Of a stretch of DNA of 64,000 nt, positions 24,434 to 33,293 are shown piece after piece. Numbering within the stretch: position 1 is the first letter of the stretch; the number at the start of each line of letters is the position of its first letter. Source of the DNA: an uncultured Flavobacteriaceae bacterium (GTDB lineage: Bacteria > Bacteroidota > Bacteroidia > Flavobacteriales > Flavobacteriaceae); the NCBI GenBank assembly GCA_947500445.1, contig CANMSB010000014.1, positions 1-64,000 of the forward strand, in the 5' to 3' direction. Made by a program: the position numbers and the translations under genes. The notes beneath the pieces were generated by a model that did not search any database, was not told the origin of the DNA, and saw only the letters and a program-made list of their open reading frames with translations.

Positions 24434-25342
24434 GTGAAACACTTTTCTACACTACGGGAATATTGCGAAGGCATTCAGATATCCGCCCCCAAATGGGACG
24501 GTTTTGACATCCGAAGCTTTGAGGACAATATGAAAACCGTACGGCAACAGATGCCCCCCTTCAAACACGAATTCTATGCCGTAGCGATCAAGTTGGATGG
24601 CGGCGGTTTTGCCAAAACCGGCAACTACTCTACCGAAAATTTAAACGTTACAATTTTCTTCAATTCGCCCTATCAGATTCTGCAGTGGGACATCCCCCCA
24701 GATTGGAAGGGTTTTTATATTATTTTTTCCGAGGATTTTTATCGAAATACCCTTTCACAAAAACGCATCACAGAGCAGTATCCCTTTCTATTGGCCGATA
24801 GAACAGCGCCGATATCCCTTACTGAAAAGGAAGCGGAACCCATTACCAAAATGTTCATGGATATGTTCGAAGAACACGCTATGGACCTCCCTACCGGTAA
24901 AACAATCATCAGGCACTATATCCACATTATGCTACATAAGGTGGCGCGCAACTACACCTCCGCAGCGGTCGATGGTACTTCCTACAATGAACGTTCACAA
25001 GATCTACATCTAGTCAGTCGGTTTAAATCCCTTTTGGAAATCGGCTTTCATCCCGATCAGGCATATGACGAATTGCGACCGCATCAAGTACAGTACTACG
25101 CGGACAAACTGTCCTTACACCCCAACCATTTTAATGCGGTCATAAAACGGATTACGGATATTTCGGCATCGGAACATATCTACCGTCATATTCTTTCCTT
25201 GGCAAAATCCAAACTTCTGAACACCGACAAATCGGTTAAAGAAATTGCTTTTGAGCTATACTACAACTACCCGAACCATTTTGCCATTTTTTTTAAAAAA
25301 CAAATGGGAATGACACCCTCGCAATACCGAAAATCAGTTTAA
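24434..25342 (+). CDS. AraC family transcriptional regulator
   Basis: A 302-residue cytoplasmic regulator beginning at GTG (MKHFSTLREY). The N-terminal part (about 1-180) is a cupin-like sensor domain seen in Bacteroidota AraC proteins. The C-terminal AraC DNA-binding domain has two helix-turn-helices, the second ending SVKEIAFELYYNYPNHFAIFFKKQMGMTPSQYRK, the classical family signature. It precedes, on the same strand, the NTF2-hydrolase fusion and the aldo/keto reductase genes, its likely targets (125 bp intergenic). Confidence 0.9.
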   Translation: MKHFSTLREYCEGIQISAPKWDGFDIRSFEDNMKTVRQQMPPFKHEFYAVAIKLDGGGFAKTGNYSTENLNVTIFFNSPYQILQWDIPPDWKGFYIIFSEDFYRNTLSQKRITEQYPFLLADRTAPISLTEKEAEPITKMFMDMFEEHAMDLPTGKTIIRHYIHIMLHKVARNYTSAAVDGTSYNERSQDLHLVSRFKSLLEIGFHPDQAYDELRPHQVQYYADKLSLHPNHFNAVIKRITDISASEHIYRHILSLAKSKLLNTDKSVKEIAFELYYNYPNHFAIFFKKQMGMTPSQYRKSV

Positions 25343-25466
25343 AAAGCGGGCGCAACCTCCTTTACTACCAATCAAACTTTGAATTCCGTACTTCTCGCTA
25401 TAGATCGCGTAGCACAACGGTCTTTCCCTTGCCATAGCTTTGTACCAACAAATAAAAACAACGGTG

Positions 25467-27383
25467 ATGAAAACAATCATAATAGGAATATTAGCCTTCG
25501 GACTTTTTGCCTTTAAAAATGAGAAAAGCAATTCAACAACAAAAAAAAGAACAGCTATGGAAATTTTGAAAACACCAAAAACGGCTGCGGAACAAGTAAC
25601 GGTAATCAAGGTTTTGGAAACGTTGTTCGCAGAAACGGATAACAGAAATTGGGATGTAGTAACAGGGCTTATGTCCGATTCGGTATATATCGATTACAGT
25701 GGTTTGGGAGGAGCACCCGGATTTAGTACGCCCCAAGCTATCGTAAACGGCTGGCAAAAGCTGCTTCCAGGCTTTGATCGAACGGTACATCACCTGCACA
25801 ATTTTGTCGTTGCCGTTGCCGGAAACCGCGCTACCGCCAATTTTGAAGGTATCGCTACACATTATCTGGCCAATGAGGAATGGACCGTATTTGCGGGATA
25901 TGATACCGAATTCATAAAAAAAGAAGGACAATGGAAATTGGCCCGTATCGACCTTAGCCTTTATGGACAATATGGAAACCTAGCGTTGCCGCAGAAGGCT
26001 ATGGAAGCGGTTGCGAACGGAACGATTTCCGATTTTACCGAAGTAGATGCATCCAAAACCGAGTCTTTGGAAGCTTTTTTCATGGCCCTTGAAAAAGGGA
26101 ATTTAGAAAACGTGCTCGCAACAATGGCGCCCAACGCCGTTCAAAAAATGCCCTTGTCTCCTGAAAATTTCCCAAAAACCTTGAACGGGATAGCGGAACT
26201 CAAAAAACAATACACAAGTGTTATGGCCTACACCCAAAAGTATGAACGGGAATATTTTGCAACACAAAATCCGAATGTGGTTTTGGTAAAATACAAGGGT
26301 ACGAAAACTACCACCGAAGGAAAACCTTACAATAACGCTTATGTAGGCATATTCACGCTTGACAACAAGGGTAAAATAGTCACGTTTATCGAATACTTCA
26401 ATCCCAAGATTTTACTTGCTAGTTGGCCGGGACTGCAGCCTTCCACATACTCCATGCATGAGGCCGGTGCCAGAACCGATTCGGGTGTTACTATGGAAAC
26501 GGTACAGTTTTTTAGTAACGGAATGCAATTGAAAGGACACTTGTTTTTACCGCCCAACTTCAACGCCGATAAAAAGTACCCCACAGCCTTGGTAACCGGA
26601 AGTTGGACGAGCGTAAAGGAACAAATGCCAGATGAATATGCCAGTATTATGGCCTTGGAAGGCTTTATTACCTTGACCTTCGATTTTACCGGCTTTGGAG
26701 AAAGTGAGGGCCAGCCACGATTTGTTGAGGATTACCGCTTGAAAATTGCCGATATAAAGGCGGCGGTCGATTATCTGGAGGGGCATTCCAACGTAGACAT
26801 GGAAAATCTCACCGGTTTGGGGGTATGTGCCAGTTCGGGTTACATGGCCCACGCCACTGCTAGGGATAGGAGAATCACCAAACTGGTACTGGTAGCGCCC
26901 TGGCTGCACGATGCCGATATTGCCAAGCATATTTATGATATGCGCCCCGGTGGAACCGAAGGTTTGCTCGCTTCCGCAAAGGCCGCGAAAGAAAAATATG
27001 CCACCACGGGCATAATGGACTATGTGCTTGCAGCGAGTGAGTTGGACCCCTTAAGCGCCATGTACGTTCCGGAAAACGCCTTTGACTATTACCTGAACCC
27101 CGCAAAGGCGGCCGGCCCCAAATATGATAATCTATTTGCCGTGAGCAGTTGGGAACCATGGTTGACGTTCGATGGTATCAGTGCCGGTAAAGAAATTACA
27201 CAACCGGTATTTATCGTTCATAGTGAAAGTGGCGCCCTGCCTCAAGGGACCAAAGCCTTCTACGGCCATTTAAAAGGTAAAAAAGACATCAAATGGCACA
27301 ATGAATTTAACCAACAACAGCTATACTTCGATAAAAATGCCGTGAATACGGTCATGAGCGAAGTAGTAACCTATTTGAAATAA
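25467..27383 (+). CDS. Exported NTF2-NTF2-alpha/beta hydrolase fusion
   Basis: A protein of about 638 residues from the ATG at 25467, which opens a signal-like segment (MKTIIIGILAFGLFAF); a TTG at 25440 would add nine residues. Three domains follow: an NTF2/SnoaL-like domain (about residues 40-160; VIKVLETLFAETDNRNWDVV), a second one (about 195-310; ALEKGNLENVLATMAPNAVQKM) and an alpha/beta hydrolase (about 335-638). The nucleophile elbow reads GVCASSG, so the nucleophile is probably Cys, as in dienelactone hydrolase-type enzymes, and the fold has DFTGFGESEG earlier. It ends 25 bp before the aldo/keto reductase gene. Substrate unknown. Each domain is common, but this order is unusual to me. 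Confidence 0.82.
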   Translation: MKTIIIGILAFGLFAFKNEKSNSTTKKRTAMEILKTPKTAAEQVTVIKVLETLFAETDNRNWDVVTGLMSDSVYIDYSGLGGAPGFSTPQAIVNGWQKLLPGFDRTVHHLHNFVVAVAGNRATANFEGIATHYLANEEWTVFAGYDTEFIKKEGQWKLARIDLSLYGQYGNLALPQKAMEAVANGTISDFTEVDASKTESLEAFFMALEKGNLENVLATMAPNAVQKMPLSPENFPKTLNGIAELKKQYTSVMAYTQKYEREYFATQNPNVVLVKYKGTKTTTEGKPYNNAYVGIFTLDNKGKIVTFIEYFNPKILLASWPGLQPSTYSMHEAGARTDSGVTMETVQFFSNGMQLKGHLFLPPNFNADKKYPTALVTGSWTSVKEQMPDEYASIMALEGFITLTFDFTGFGESEGQPRFVEDYRLKIADIKAAVDYLEGHSNVDMENLTGLGVCASSGYMAHATARDRRITKLVLVAPWLHDADIAKHIYDMRPGGTEGLLASAKAAKEKYATTGIMDYVLAASELDPLSAMYVPENAFDYYLNPAKAAGPKYDNLFAVSSWEPWLTFDGISAGKEITQPVFIVHSESGALPQGTKAFYGHLKGKKDIKWHNEFNQQQLYFDKNAVNTVMSEVVTYLK

Positions 27384-27408
27384 GAACAACTTTTTAAAAC
27401 TACATATT

Positions 27409-28449
27409 ATGAAATACAGATTATTGGGAAACACAGGATTAAAAGTATCGGAAGTTGCCTTGGGAACGATGACCTTTGGAACAGAAGCGGGATGGGGTGC
27501 CGATAAGGAGACAAGCAAAAAAATGTTCGACGCCTACACCAAAGCCGGTGGAAACTTTATCGACACGGCAAATGAGATATATACCGGGGGAACCAGTGAA
27601 AAATTTGTGGGAGCGTTTATTAAAAGTGAACGGGACTCCCTCGTTTTGGGAACCAAGTACACCGATGCAATGCCGGGAAACGACCCAAATTTAGCCGGTA
27701 ACAGCCGTAAGAGCATGATGCGGTCCCTTCACAGAAGCTTAAAGCGTTTGGACACCGATTACATCGATATCTTTTGGTTGCATTCTTGGGATTTTTTATC
27801 GCCCGTGGAAGAGGTCATGCGCTCCCTTGACGATATGATAAAACAAGGAAAAATATTGTATTTGGGAATCTCCGATGCCCCTGCATGGGTCATCTCCAAA
27901 GCGAATATGTATGCCCGTCAAAATGGATTAACAGCGTTTGATGCCTCACAGATCGAATACAGCTTGATCCAAAGAACAGGAGAGCGGGAATTGTTGCCTA
28001 TGGCAAAAGCGGAAGGGATGACCACCTTGGGATGGTCACCATTATCGTCCGGTATCCTTACTGGAAAGTATAACGACACATCCAGTAAAGAAAAGGGCAA
28101 TAGAAGATTGGACAAGTCGGAGTTCGCAGCCTTATCGGAACGGAATTTGGGCATCGCAGCAAAGGTGATGGAAGTTGCTAAAAAAAACAATGTAAGCCCC
28201 TCTACCGTTGCCATTAGTTTTGTAAAACAACAGGGCATCATTCCAATACTTGGAGGTACTAAGCTTAGCCATATCGAATCGAATTTAAAAGGTATCGATT
28301 TTGAAATTCCGGAGGAAGATATGGCGCTATTGAAAACAGAGAGTACCATCGAAATGGGCTTTCCACACGATTTTCTCAAGGCAACACAAGCGGTCACCTA
28401 TGGTGGTCAGCTTGAAAATATTGTTCACGATCGCCCCAATGTGTATTAA
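27409..28449 (+). CDS. Aldo/keto reductase
   Basis: A 346-residue cytoplasmic TIM-barrel oxidoreductase. The catalytic Asp and Tyr lie in FIDTANEIYTGGTSE (near residue 50), Lys in LVLGTKYT and His in DIFWLHSWD. The C-terminal region carries the NADP-binding loop PILGGTKLSHIESNL. Such enzymes reduce aldehydes or ketones. It is probably co-transcribed with the preceding fusion (25 bp gap) and may act on the same compound. No terminator was identified; the end is convergent with the acyltransferase gene after 105 bp. Confidence 0.9.
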   Translation: MKYRLLGNTGLKVSEVALGTMTFGTEAGWGADKETSKKMFDAYTKAGGNFIDTANEIYTGGTSEKFVGAFIKSERDSLVLGTKYTDAMPGNDPNLAGNSRKSMMRSLHRSLKRLDTDYIDIFWLHSWDFLSPVEEVMRSLDDMIKQGKILYLGISDAPAWVISKANMYARQNGLTAFDASQIEYSLIQRTGERELLPMAKAEGMTTLGWSPLSSGILTGKYNDTSSKEKGNRRLDKSEFAALSERNLGIAAKVMEVAKKNNVSPSTVAISFVKQQGIIPILGGTKLSHIESNLKGIDFEIPEEDMALLKTESTIEMGFPHDFLKATQAVTYGGQLENIVHDRPNVY

Positions 28450-28554
28450 CCGATATACCCTCTAAAACACAGAACATGACCGCTGCCCGAAAAGGCATCG
28501 GTTATGTTATTTGGCATAGGCCTGTACATCGATCGTATTCCTATGGTAATCATA

Positions 28555-29745
28555 TCATTGGGGCAAAACCCTTTTTCTTCTCAACCATAAATTCACGGGT
28601 TCGGAAAAATAGGTAAACACCAACTTGCCCACCCAGTACGATAGCACTAGTAAGCTTAACGTATACGGTACGAGCCAATTTGCGTCCAGGGCAAGCTTTT
28701 TATATATCTGTGCCCCGAAAATGATGACGAACATATGGGTCAGGTAAATTTCATAACTATACACTCCCATGCGCCGCAACCAGTCGAGCAAAAATCGATT
28801 TTTCTGCTTTCCCGACCGATAGTTATCGTGCATCCATAATAACAGCAATGCGGCGCCCAGGGATTGTAGGGTCATATCCAGCCCCAAGCCGACCAAGCCT
28901 GACTTGTATACAACGCTTTTGAAGACAAAAACGAGAACGATCAACGCCCAACCCGACCATAACGCAAAGATCGTTACCATTTTGGGCAGGGCAACCCGAA
29001 AAGCGATAATGGCCGTCAGACAACCGAAAGCGATGGCATCCAAAAAGGCAAGATGATTTTTGGAACCCAATTCATTATCGGGATACCAGGCGGTACGTGC
29101 CCAAGGGGAAACCACCAAAAAGACCAAAAAGAAAAAAACGAAGTGCCATTCCTTTTTTAAAAAGAGGCATATCAACGGAAAGAACAGGTAAAAACTTTCT
29201 TCTATGGAAATGGACCAAAGCACGTCCCAGTTCGCGGGCAAATAGCCCACTTGAATTTCCAACCAGTTGACATGAAAGGTCAACACCGAAAAAATGGCCC
29301 TAAGCAACGAGGTTTTGGTCTCGGGAATCACAAAACCAGGAACCCCGGTAAGATGCAGAATCGACAACAGCGCCAACAATGCCACCAACATCGGTAGTAT
29401 CCTTGCAACCCGAAACCAATAAAAACTCTTGATACCAATGCTTGAAAGATGTCCCCACCTTTTAAGTATCGAACCCGTTATCAAAAAACCTGATATGGTA
29501 AAGAATACCACTACCCCATTATAACCGTTCCAAAACAACAGGGTAAAGAGTTTTTTGGGCAACCATTCTTTTAAAAAGCTTTTGGAAAATCCGAAGTGGA
29601 TGTTCAAGTGCAGCAGCATCACGGCCAGGATGCAAATTCCCCTGAGTATATCTATTCCTGTATTTCTTTTGGTTCGGAGCGTATTGGCATTCAAGATGGT
29701 TACAGTTTTTGTTCGCACTTCAAAAGTAATACTATATGCTACCAA
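28555..29745 (-). CDS. Acyltransferase family 3 membrane protein
   Basis: A 396-residue polytopic inner-membrane protein with about ten helices. The N-terminal motif GIDILRGICILAVMLLHLNIHFG with its His and the phrase ISGFLITGSILKRWG identify the Acyl_transf_3 family (OafA/NodX-like), which adds acetyl or other acyl groups to sugars, lipids or peptides. No partner glycan genes are near. The start could lie some residues downstream (about MLNANT-like region), since the first 20 residues are not conserved. It is convergent with the aldo/keto reductase gene and divergent from the head-GIN gene. Confidence 0.88.
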   Translation of the reverse strand: MVAYSITFEVRTKTVTILNANTLRTKRNTGIDILRGICILAVMLLHLNIHFGFSKSFLKEWLPKKLFTLLFWNGYNGVVVFFTISGFLITGSILKRWGHLSSIGIKSFYWFRVARILPMLVALLALLSILHLTGVPGFVIPETKTSLLRAIFSVLTFHVNWLEIQVGYLPANWDVLWSISIEESFYLFFPLICLFLKKEWHFVFFFLVFLVVSPWARTAWYPDNELGSKNHLAFLDAIAFGCLTAIIAFRVALPKMVTIFALWSGWALIVLVFVFKSVVYKSGLVGLGLDMTLQSLGAALLLLWMHDNYRSGKQKNRFLLDWLRRMGVYSYEIYLTHMFVIIFGAQIYKKLALDANWLVPYTLSLLVLSYWVGKLVFTYFSEPVNLWLRRKRVLPQ

Positions 29746-30103
29746 AAAATAAAGCGCATCGATTTCTTACCGACCATCGTTGCCTATTTTACCATGGGTT
29801 CGACTTAAAAACCCCATGTTTTTCGCTGACGGATGTTTTCTTTTCGAAAGGATCGTCGCGGCAAAGCTCCGAAATCAAGGCCAGAGGCCGTGGAGTTTGC
29901 AAGACGGTTTTTGGTCGCAGACTGAAAAATCCCTGCGAAAAAGTGTCTTTTTCTTTGTTTCCATTTCTTTTGGACAAGCAAAAGAAATGAAGAGAACGCC
30001 AAATAAAATGTAAAGAGCTGCTTTACAGCATTCATTTTATTAAAAAACCATTTTTTTAATCGAGCTCACGTTATTTTAATATTTCACGATATTTACCCCG
30101 ACC
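29746..30103. repeat. 358-bp divergent intergenic region with two hairpins
   Basis: No gene is seen. CATTTCTTTTG (29962-29972) and CAAAAGAAATG (29979-29989) form a perfect 11-bp stem with loop GACAAG. A second structure is nested: AATAAAATG (30002-30010) pairs with CATTTTATT (30033-30041), and inside it GTAAAG with CTTTAC. Because the flanking genes diverge, these are not ordinary gene terminators. The first hairpin ends in no T-run on either strand. Confidence 0.55.
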
Positions 30104-30829
30104 ATGAAAAAAACGTTCAAATTTTTTTTATCGATTGCGGTTATCCTAGGATTGTTGCATTCCTGTGCCTACGACATCGACAGCAATGGTGGGTTAAAGG
30201 GCAATGGAACCGTTGTTCTGATTTCAAGACCCGTAGCTTCCGCTTTTAATACCATAATTGCCTCAGAAGACCTAAAAGTGTACGTAACCCAAGGCGATTC
30301 GCTGAAGATTACCGTGGAATCGGATGAAAATATAATCGACAGGATCGTTACCGAAATCGAGAAAGAAACGTTACGCATACATACCCTAAAAGGGATAGGC
30401 CGTGCCACCAAAAACATTTATGTAACACTGCCACGTATCAAAACTTTGCGAACCGATACGGGTGCTGGAATTAAGGGCTTGGGAACCATCGTCGGGGACA
30501 GCCTTTACCTCAACGGGCGCACCGGATCGGTCATTGTTGTAAATACAAAAAGTGACTATCTGCGAACGGAAGGAATGGAAGGGGCTCGAATCACCATCTC
30601 CGGAATCGCAAAAGAGGTGCGCATGGCCGTAAGTTCGGGAAGCGATATCCAAGCCGAAGCACTCCAAAGTACCACTTGCCAAATTAACGCAAGTTATGGC
30701 GGCAAGGCAAAAATAAACGTGAGCGAGGTCCTTTTTGCAGATGCCAGTACCGGCGGGAATATTCTTTTTACCGGTGGCGCGCAGCTGAAACAGGGCACCT
30801 CCAAATCGGGAACGGTAACGAAGTATTAA
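30104..30829 (+). CDS. Head-GIN domain lipoprotein (DUF2807)
   Basis: A 241-residue lipoprotein (lipobox LLHSC near residue 21) with one head-GIN domain: alternating strands beginning SAFNTIIASEDLKVYVTQGDSLKITVESDENIID and ending SASYGGKAKINVSEVLFADASTGGNI-like repeats, a right-handed beta-solenoid. These auto-transporter-adhesin-like domains are widespread in Bacteroidota and have no known enzymatic role. It is probably surface- or periplasm-exposed. It stands alone; the membrane AraC gene follows after 62 bp. Confidence 0.85.
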   Translation: MKKTFKFFLSIAVILGLLHSCAYDIDSNGGLKGNGTVVLISRPVASAFNTIIASEDLKVYVTQGDSLKITVESDENIIDRIVTEIEKETLRIHTLKGIGRATKNIYVTLPRIKTLRTDTGAGIKGLGTIVGDSLYLNGRTGSVIVVNTKSDYLRTEGMEGARITISGIAKEVRMAVSSGSDIQAEALQSTTCQINASYGGKAKINVSEVLFADASTGGNILFTGGAQLKQGTSKSGTVTKY

Positions 30830-30891
30830 TGTTCCTCCCGGGCGCGCAAGTTTTGTTATCTTAGTTTCGACCATTCGTTCAAACCGTATTC

Positions 30892-31968
30892 TTGGAGCAA
30901 CCCTTACATACCATTGCCAGCTTTGGCACCCTTATCTCCATTATATTGGGCGTAGGGTTTGGTATACTGTTGTTGGTCGCGAAAAAACAACACCGGATCG
31001 CCAACCGTTTTTTGGGAATGGTACCCATAGTACTTGCGCTTTGGCAGTGTTGGCTCGTTATCAACACCAACGGACTTACCGACACTATCATAACGCTTAG
31101 GGGGGTACCCTTTTCCTCCTTTTTTGCCATTGGACCATTGCTCTATTTGTATACCAAAAACCGTTTTTCGCAAACGGATAGGGTGCAGTGGAGCGATGCC
31201 GTGCATTTTATACCCCTACTAATAGAGTGGACCATTTTTTACTTCAATTACCCTGAAGGCCCGTTTGACGACTATCGTAGGTATTCCATGGTCAGTTCCC
31301 GTTTTTTATTGCCTTTTTTTGGTGTCATCTCCATCATTATATACTGTTTTATTGCTTCCAAGATCACAAGGTCAAAAGAATCGAGACCTTGGAAAAGGAC
31401 ACTTTTGATATTTGGAGGACTTTGGTCGCTATATCTCGGCTATTCCTTTATCAACGCCCTCGGGTTCAATGCCTATATCAGCGACTACGATACCTATCCC
31501 TTTTTTATGGCCATTTGGTTCTTCACGCTCTGGGCAACGCTAAAAGCACTCTTAAGCCCCGACCTTGTAACCGTCATCGCACCGAAGAAAATTAAAAGAT
31601 CGGATAAGGAAACATCTCCGGCACTTTTGGAACGTGCGCAGTGGTTAAAATCCAAAATGGAAACGGAAGAATATTATTTGGACCCGGAACTGACCTTACA
31701 ATCGTTGGCCAATAAACTCGGTATCCCCGCCAATACCATTTCACAGACCATAAACGATGGGTTGAACAAAAGTTTTTCCGATTTCATAAACGAGTATCGC
31801 ATCGATTCGGTCATCCAAAAATTTAAAAACACGATGTATGACAACGTCACCATATTGGGTATGGCCTACGACAGCGGCTTCAATTCGAAAACCACCTTCA
31901 ACCGCACCTTCAAAAAAATGACCGGTACAACACCCGCGGCCTACAAGGAAAAAATACCCGTCGACTAA
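30892..31968 (+). CDS. Membrane-anchored AraC family regulator
   Basis: A 358-residue protein starting at TTG (MEQPLHTIASFG). The first 220 residues contain six or seven transmembrane helices (ISIILGVGFGILLLV, WLVINTNGL, FFAIGPLLYLYTK, LLPFFGVISIIIYCFI, ...), followed by a C-terminal AraC DNA-binding domain (LTLQSLANKLGIPANTISQTIN and MAYDSGFNSKTTFNRTFKKMTGTTPAAYK). This type, common in Bacteroidota, senses an unknown membrane or periplasmic signal and binds DNA from the membrane. The target is unknown; the downstream DUF1028 gene is 95 bp away with a 12-bp palindrome (TCTGGTACCAGA, 31972-31983) between. Confidence 0.88.
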   Translation: MEQPLHTIASFGTLISIILGVGFGILLLVAKKQHRIANRFLGMVPIVLALWQCWLVINTNGLTDTIITLRGVPFSSFFAIGPLLYLYTKNRFSQTDRVQWSDAVHFIPLLIEWTIFYFNYPEGPFDDYRRYSMVSSRFLLPFFGVISIIIYCFIASKITRSKESRPWKRTLLIFGGLWSLYLGYSFINALGFNAYISDYDTYPFFMAIWFFTLWATLKALLSPDLVTVIAPKKIKRSDKETSPALLERAQWLKSKMETEEYYLDPELTLQSLANKLGIPANTISQTINDGLNKSFSDFINEYRIDSVIQKFKNTMYDNVTILGMAYDSGFNSKTTFNRTFKKMTGTTPAAYKEKIPVD

Positions 31969-32063
31969 TTTTCTGGTACCAGATTACATTTTGGCACCCT
32001 TGTTTTCACTGAATTCGGTTCATTTGTCCCTCATAGCATAGCAACCTTTTAATTATCGTACAA

Positions 32064-33293
32064 ATGCACTTTGGAAAACAACTTGTTCTACTACTGATAG
32101 GGATACCTACCGGTCTTCTATCGCAAAATTTACCAAGCCTTACCCTTGATAAAAACATTAATGCCACCTTTTCGATCATTGGTTACGATGCCGAAGCTAA
32201 GGAATGGGGAGTTGCGGTAGCAACCAACAACCTGTATGTCGGTAATTCCACGATTTACATAAGGCCGGGAATAGGGGCCTTCTCCGTTATTGCCGAAACA
32301 GAACCGATGTACGGAACCAATGGACTGGAACTGCTGCAAAAAGGACATACCATAAAGGAAGCCATTGAAACGACCAAAGACAAGGACAAAGAAGCCCATT
32401 TCAGACAAGTGTCGGGTATTGATGCGAACGGCAATGGGCATGCCTTTACAGGTGCGGCACTCCACTACTGGAAAGGGGCCGCAGCTACAAAAAAAGGAAA
32501 AAACTATGTGGTCATGGGAAACCAGCTTGCCGAAGGTGTATTATCGGCCATGGCGACCCGCTTTGAAAACTCGAAAGGCACCTTGGCACAAAGGCTGCTC
32601 CAAAGCCTGCTTGCCGGACAGGAAAAGGGAGGACAACTTTCGGGAAAACAATCGGCGGCCTTGGTGGTGAAAGGAAGTGAAAACGAATGGTTCAACCAAA
32701 TCGACCTTCGGGTCGACCATTCAAAAACCCCTTTTAAAGACCTAGAAAAATTACTTCAATACCACTACGGTAGAATTCGCGTTAACCAAACCCTATATGC
32801 GGCGCGACAGGGGAACATCAAAAGGGCAAAAACAGTCCTTGCCGAAGCAGAAAAGCTTACCGACGGGTGGACCGGCATCTACGGCAAACTCATATTAGCG
32901 CACTCGCTACTGGGAAATACTGAAAAAGCGGTAGCGTTGATCCAAAAAGCCCTTACCGAAAATCCTAACTGGAGCAGCAACCTTTCCGCATTTTACTATT
33001 TAAGGCATCATGAAAAAATAAATCCCCTTATCACACCGGAAACCTTTACCCTAAACGATTGGAACAGTGCCATTATGGCGATGATCGTGCTCCAAAAACA
33101 TACCGAAAGCGTTCAACTGGCAGAAAAAACATTGGAAAAACACCCGTATTCATCATATACCCACTATCTTTTGGGCAAGGCATTCGTGCATAGCGGGCAA
33201 CACAAAAAAGGACGGCTTCAACTGAAAAAGGCAATACAGCTCGATGCCGATAATAGGGAGGCTATCGCCCTACTGAACGAATTACATGACTAA
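32064..33293 (+). CDS. DUF1028 protein with TPR repeats
   Basis: A 409-residue exported protein (signal peptide ending near LLSQN). The DUF1028 domain (about residues 25-235) shows ATFSIIGYDAEAKEWGVAVATNN, GIGAFSVIAETEP and YVVMGNQLA; the fold is Ntn-hydrolase-like, though activity is unproven. The C-terminal part (about 240-405) has TPR-like repeats (AARQGNIKRAKTVLAEAEKL, KAVALIQKALTENPNW, LGKAFVHSGQHKKGRLQLKKAI). The fusion is known in bacteria. Its end overlaps the next gene by 8 bp, so the two are probably translated together. Confidence 0.85.
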   Translation: MHFGKQLVLLLIGIPTGLLSQNLPSLTLDKNINATFSIIGYDAEAKEWGVAVATNNLYVGNSTIYIRPGIGAFSVIAETEPMYGTNGLELLQKGHTIKEAIETTKDKDKEAHFRQVSGIDANGNGHAFTGAALHYWKGAAATKKGKNYVVMGNQLAEGVLSAMATRFENSKGTLAQRLLQSLLAGQEKGGQLSGKQSAALVVKGSENEWFNQIDLRVDHSKTPFKDLEKLLQYHYGRIRVNQTLYAARQGNIKRAKTVLAEAEKLTDGWTGIYGKLILAHSLLGNTEKAVALIQKALTENPNWSSNLSAFYYLRHHEKINPLITPETFTLNDWNSAIMAMIVLQKHTESVQLAEKTLEKHPYSSYTHYLLGKAFVHSGQHKKGRLQLKKAIQLDADNREAIALLNELHD

